NCBI GenBank assembly: GCA_903864375.1
Contig: CAIPFS010000696.1
Location: 1-34,662 of the forward strand
DNA: 34,662 bases
Direction: 5' to 3'
Origin: an uncultured Verrucomicrobiota bacterium
GTDB lineage: Bacteria > Verrucomicrobiota > Verrucomicrobiia > Limisphaerales > UBA9464
Shown piece after piece: positions 33,989-34,662 of this stretch (position 1 is its first letter; each line of letters begins with the position of its first letter). The notes under the pieces were generated by a model. It worked only from the letters and a program-made list of their open reading frames with translations. It was not told the DNA's origin and did no database searches. Position numbers and translations under genes: made by a program.

Positions 33989-34662
33989 TTAATAAAGCAG
34001 GTTCCCGGCAAGAACCAGCAGGGCGGTATCATCGGCCGGTTCTCCGGAGTTTTCGAATTCACCCAGCAGCTCCACGATTTTACGACGGGTCACATCGATG
34101 GGCTCGGCACTCACGACGGCGTTGCGCAGCAGGGCCTTGATGGGCTCGAGGCCCAGAAGGTCGCCGTCCCGGTTGCGGGCCTCAATGAGTCCGTCGGTGA
34201 ACAACAGGGCACGGCCCCCACGGTAGGAACGCGTCTCTTCGGAGGGCTCGGAGTCCTCCACAATACCGAGAGGGGGGCCGCCGGCCCGTACCTCGCACAC
34301 CTCCCCATGGGCGTCCGCCAGGAGCATCGGGGGATGACCGGCACCGGAAACCCGGATTTCACCCCGTTCCACGTCAATGTAGGCCAGTTGGGCGGTGATG
34401 AACATTTCGGCCGCGTCCAACTCACTGAACAGATTCTGGTTCAGCCACGCCAGGAATCGCCCCGGGTGAGGGGCGAGGTCGCGTCGGGATCGCACCAGGC
34501 TCCGGAACATGAGGGCAAACAGTGCCGCCGGAAGCCCTTTGCCCATCACGTCGCTCATCACCAACAGCAGATTGCCGTTATCCGTGACGAGGGCATCGTA
34601 GTAATCGCCGCCAATCTGTCGGGCACTGCGGCAAAACCCGGCAAGCGATGCACCGGGAAGCA
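33989..34662 (-). CDS. SpoIIE/RsbU-type PP2C phosphatase, N-terminus missing
   Basis: The frame is open from the right edge and ends in TAA at 33989, giving 223 residues of the C-terminal catalytic domain. Visible SpoIIE-family motifs in order: 'RQIGGDYYDAL', 'LLLVMSDVMGKGLPAALFAL', 'AYIDVERGEIRVSGAGHPP', 'GPPLGIVED', 'LLFTDGLIEARN', and 'EPADDTALLVLAG' with the metal-binding aspartates. Enzymes of this kind dephosphorylate a serine on STAS-domain anti-anti-sigma proteins in partner switching. The upstream, missing part may contain a sensor or receiver domain. The response regulator follows after one base. Confidence 0.88.
   Translation of the reverse strand, partial: LPGASLAGFCRSARQIGGDYYDALVTDNGNLLLVMSDVMGKGLPAALFALMFRSLVRSRRDLAPHPGRFLAWLNQNLFSELDAAEMFITAQLAYIDVERGEIRVSGAGHPPMLLADAHGEVCEVRAGGPPLGIVEDSEPSEETRSYRGGRALLFTDGLIEARNRDGDLLGLEPIKALLRNAVVSAEPIDVTRRKIVELLGEFENSGEPADDTALLVLAGNLLY

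Overview
The window reads as chromosomal DNA from a GC-rich member of the Verrucomicrobiota, possibly from the Pedosphaera/Limisphaera side. This placement is inferred from gene content: a DUF1080 sugar-hydrolase-type protein, secreted beta-propeller proteins, a C-terminal domain ending in 'RFYRAV', a bacterial tricorn-type protease, and codon use rich in GGA/CGG/CCG. No rRNA, tRNA, insertion sequence, phage gene or CRISPR array was seen.

The left half (about 1-16940) is a loose set of mostly unrelated single genes. On the minus strand, left to right: the start of a DctA/GltP-type dicarboxylate symporter cut by the window edge; a DUF6159 membrane protein; a tricorn-type S41 protease whose frame is broken by one extra G; a GH26 beta-mannanase-like enzyme; and a DUF1080 protein. 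Two plus-strand genes follow, an RluA-type pseudouridine synthase and a uracil-DNA glycosylase of the Fe-S type. Next come a prolyl-iminopeptidase-like alpha/beta hydrolase (minus), a DUF4256 protein (plus), two large secreted beta-propeller proteins (minus) and deoC (plus).

The right half (17025 to the right edge, about 17.6 kb) is one tightly packed minus-strand operon for an exopolysaccharide or capsule. Almost every junction is an ATGA/GTGA overlap or a gap of a few bases, and the largest gap is 32 bp. In transcription order (right to left) it encodes: a SpoIIE/RsbU-type PP2C phosphatase (cut by the edge), a single-domain response regulator, an alkaline-phosphatase-superfamily enzyme, an FkbM methyltransferase, a GT4 glycosyltransferase, a Wzx-type flippase, a GT2, a GT4, a nucleotidyltransferase-fold protein, a GT4, a small one-pass membrane protein, a WecG/TagA-type GT26 fused to two STAS domains, a GT4, a Wzz/Wzc-like co-polymerase with a ruined kinase site, and two successive Wza-like export proteins. 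No Wzy polymerase or priming glycosyltransferase is visible. The operon promoter must lie beyond the right edge.

The most interesting point is that the operon opens with a partner-switching phosphatase plus a receiver protein, and later encodes a glycosyltransferase carrying two STAS domains, each with an intact DSTG phospho-acceptor motif. The Wzc-like protein has lost the P-loop lysine that would normally support tyrosine-kinase control. This suggests, as a hypothesis, that polysaccharide assembly here is controlled by serine phosphorylation of a glycosyltransferase-STAS fusion rather than by a BY-kinase.
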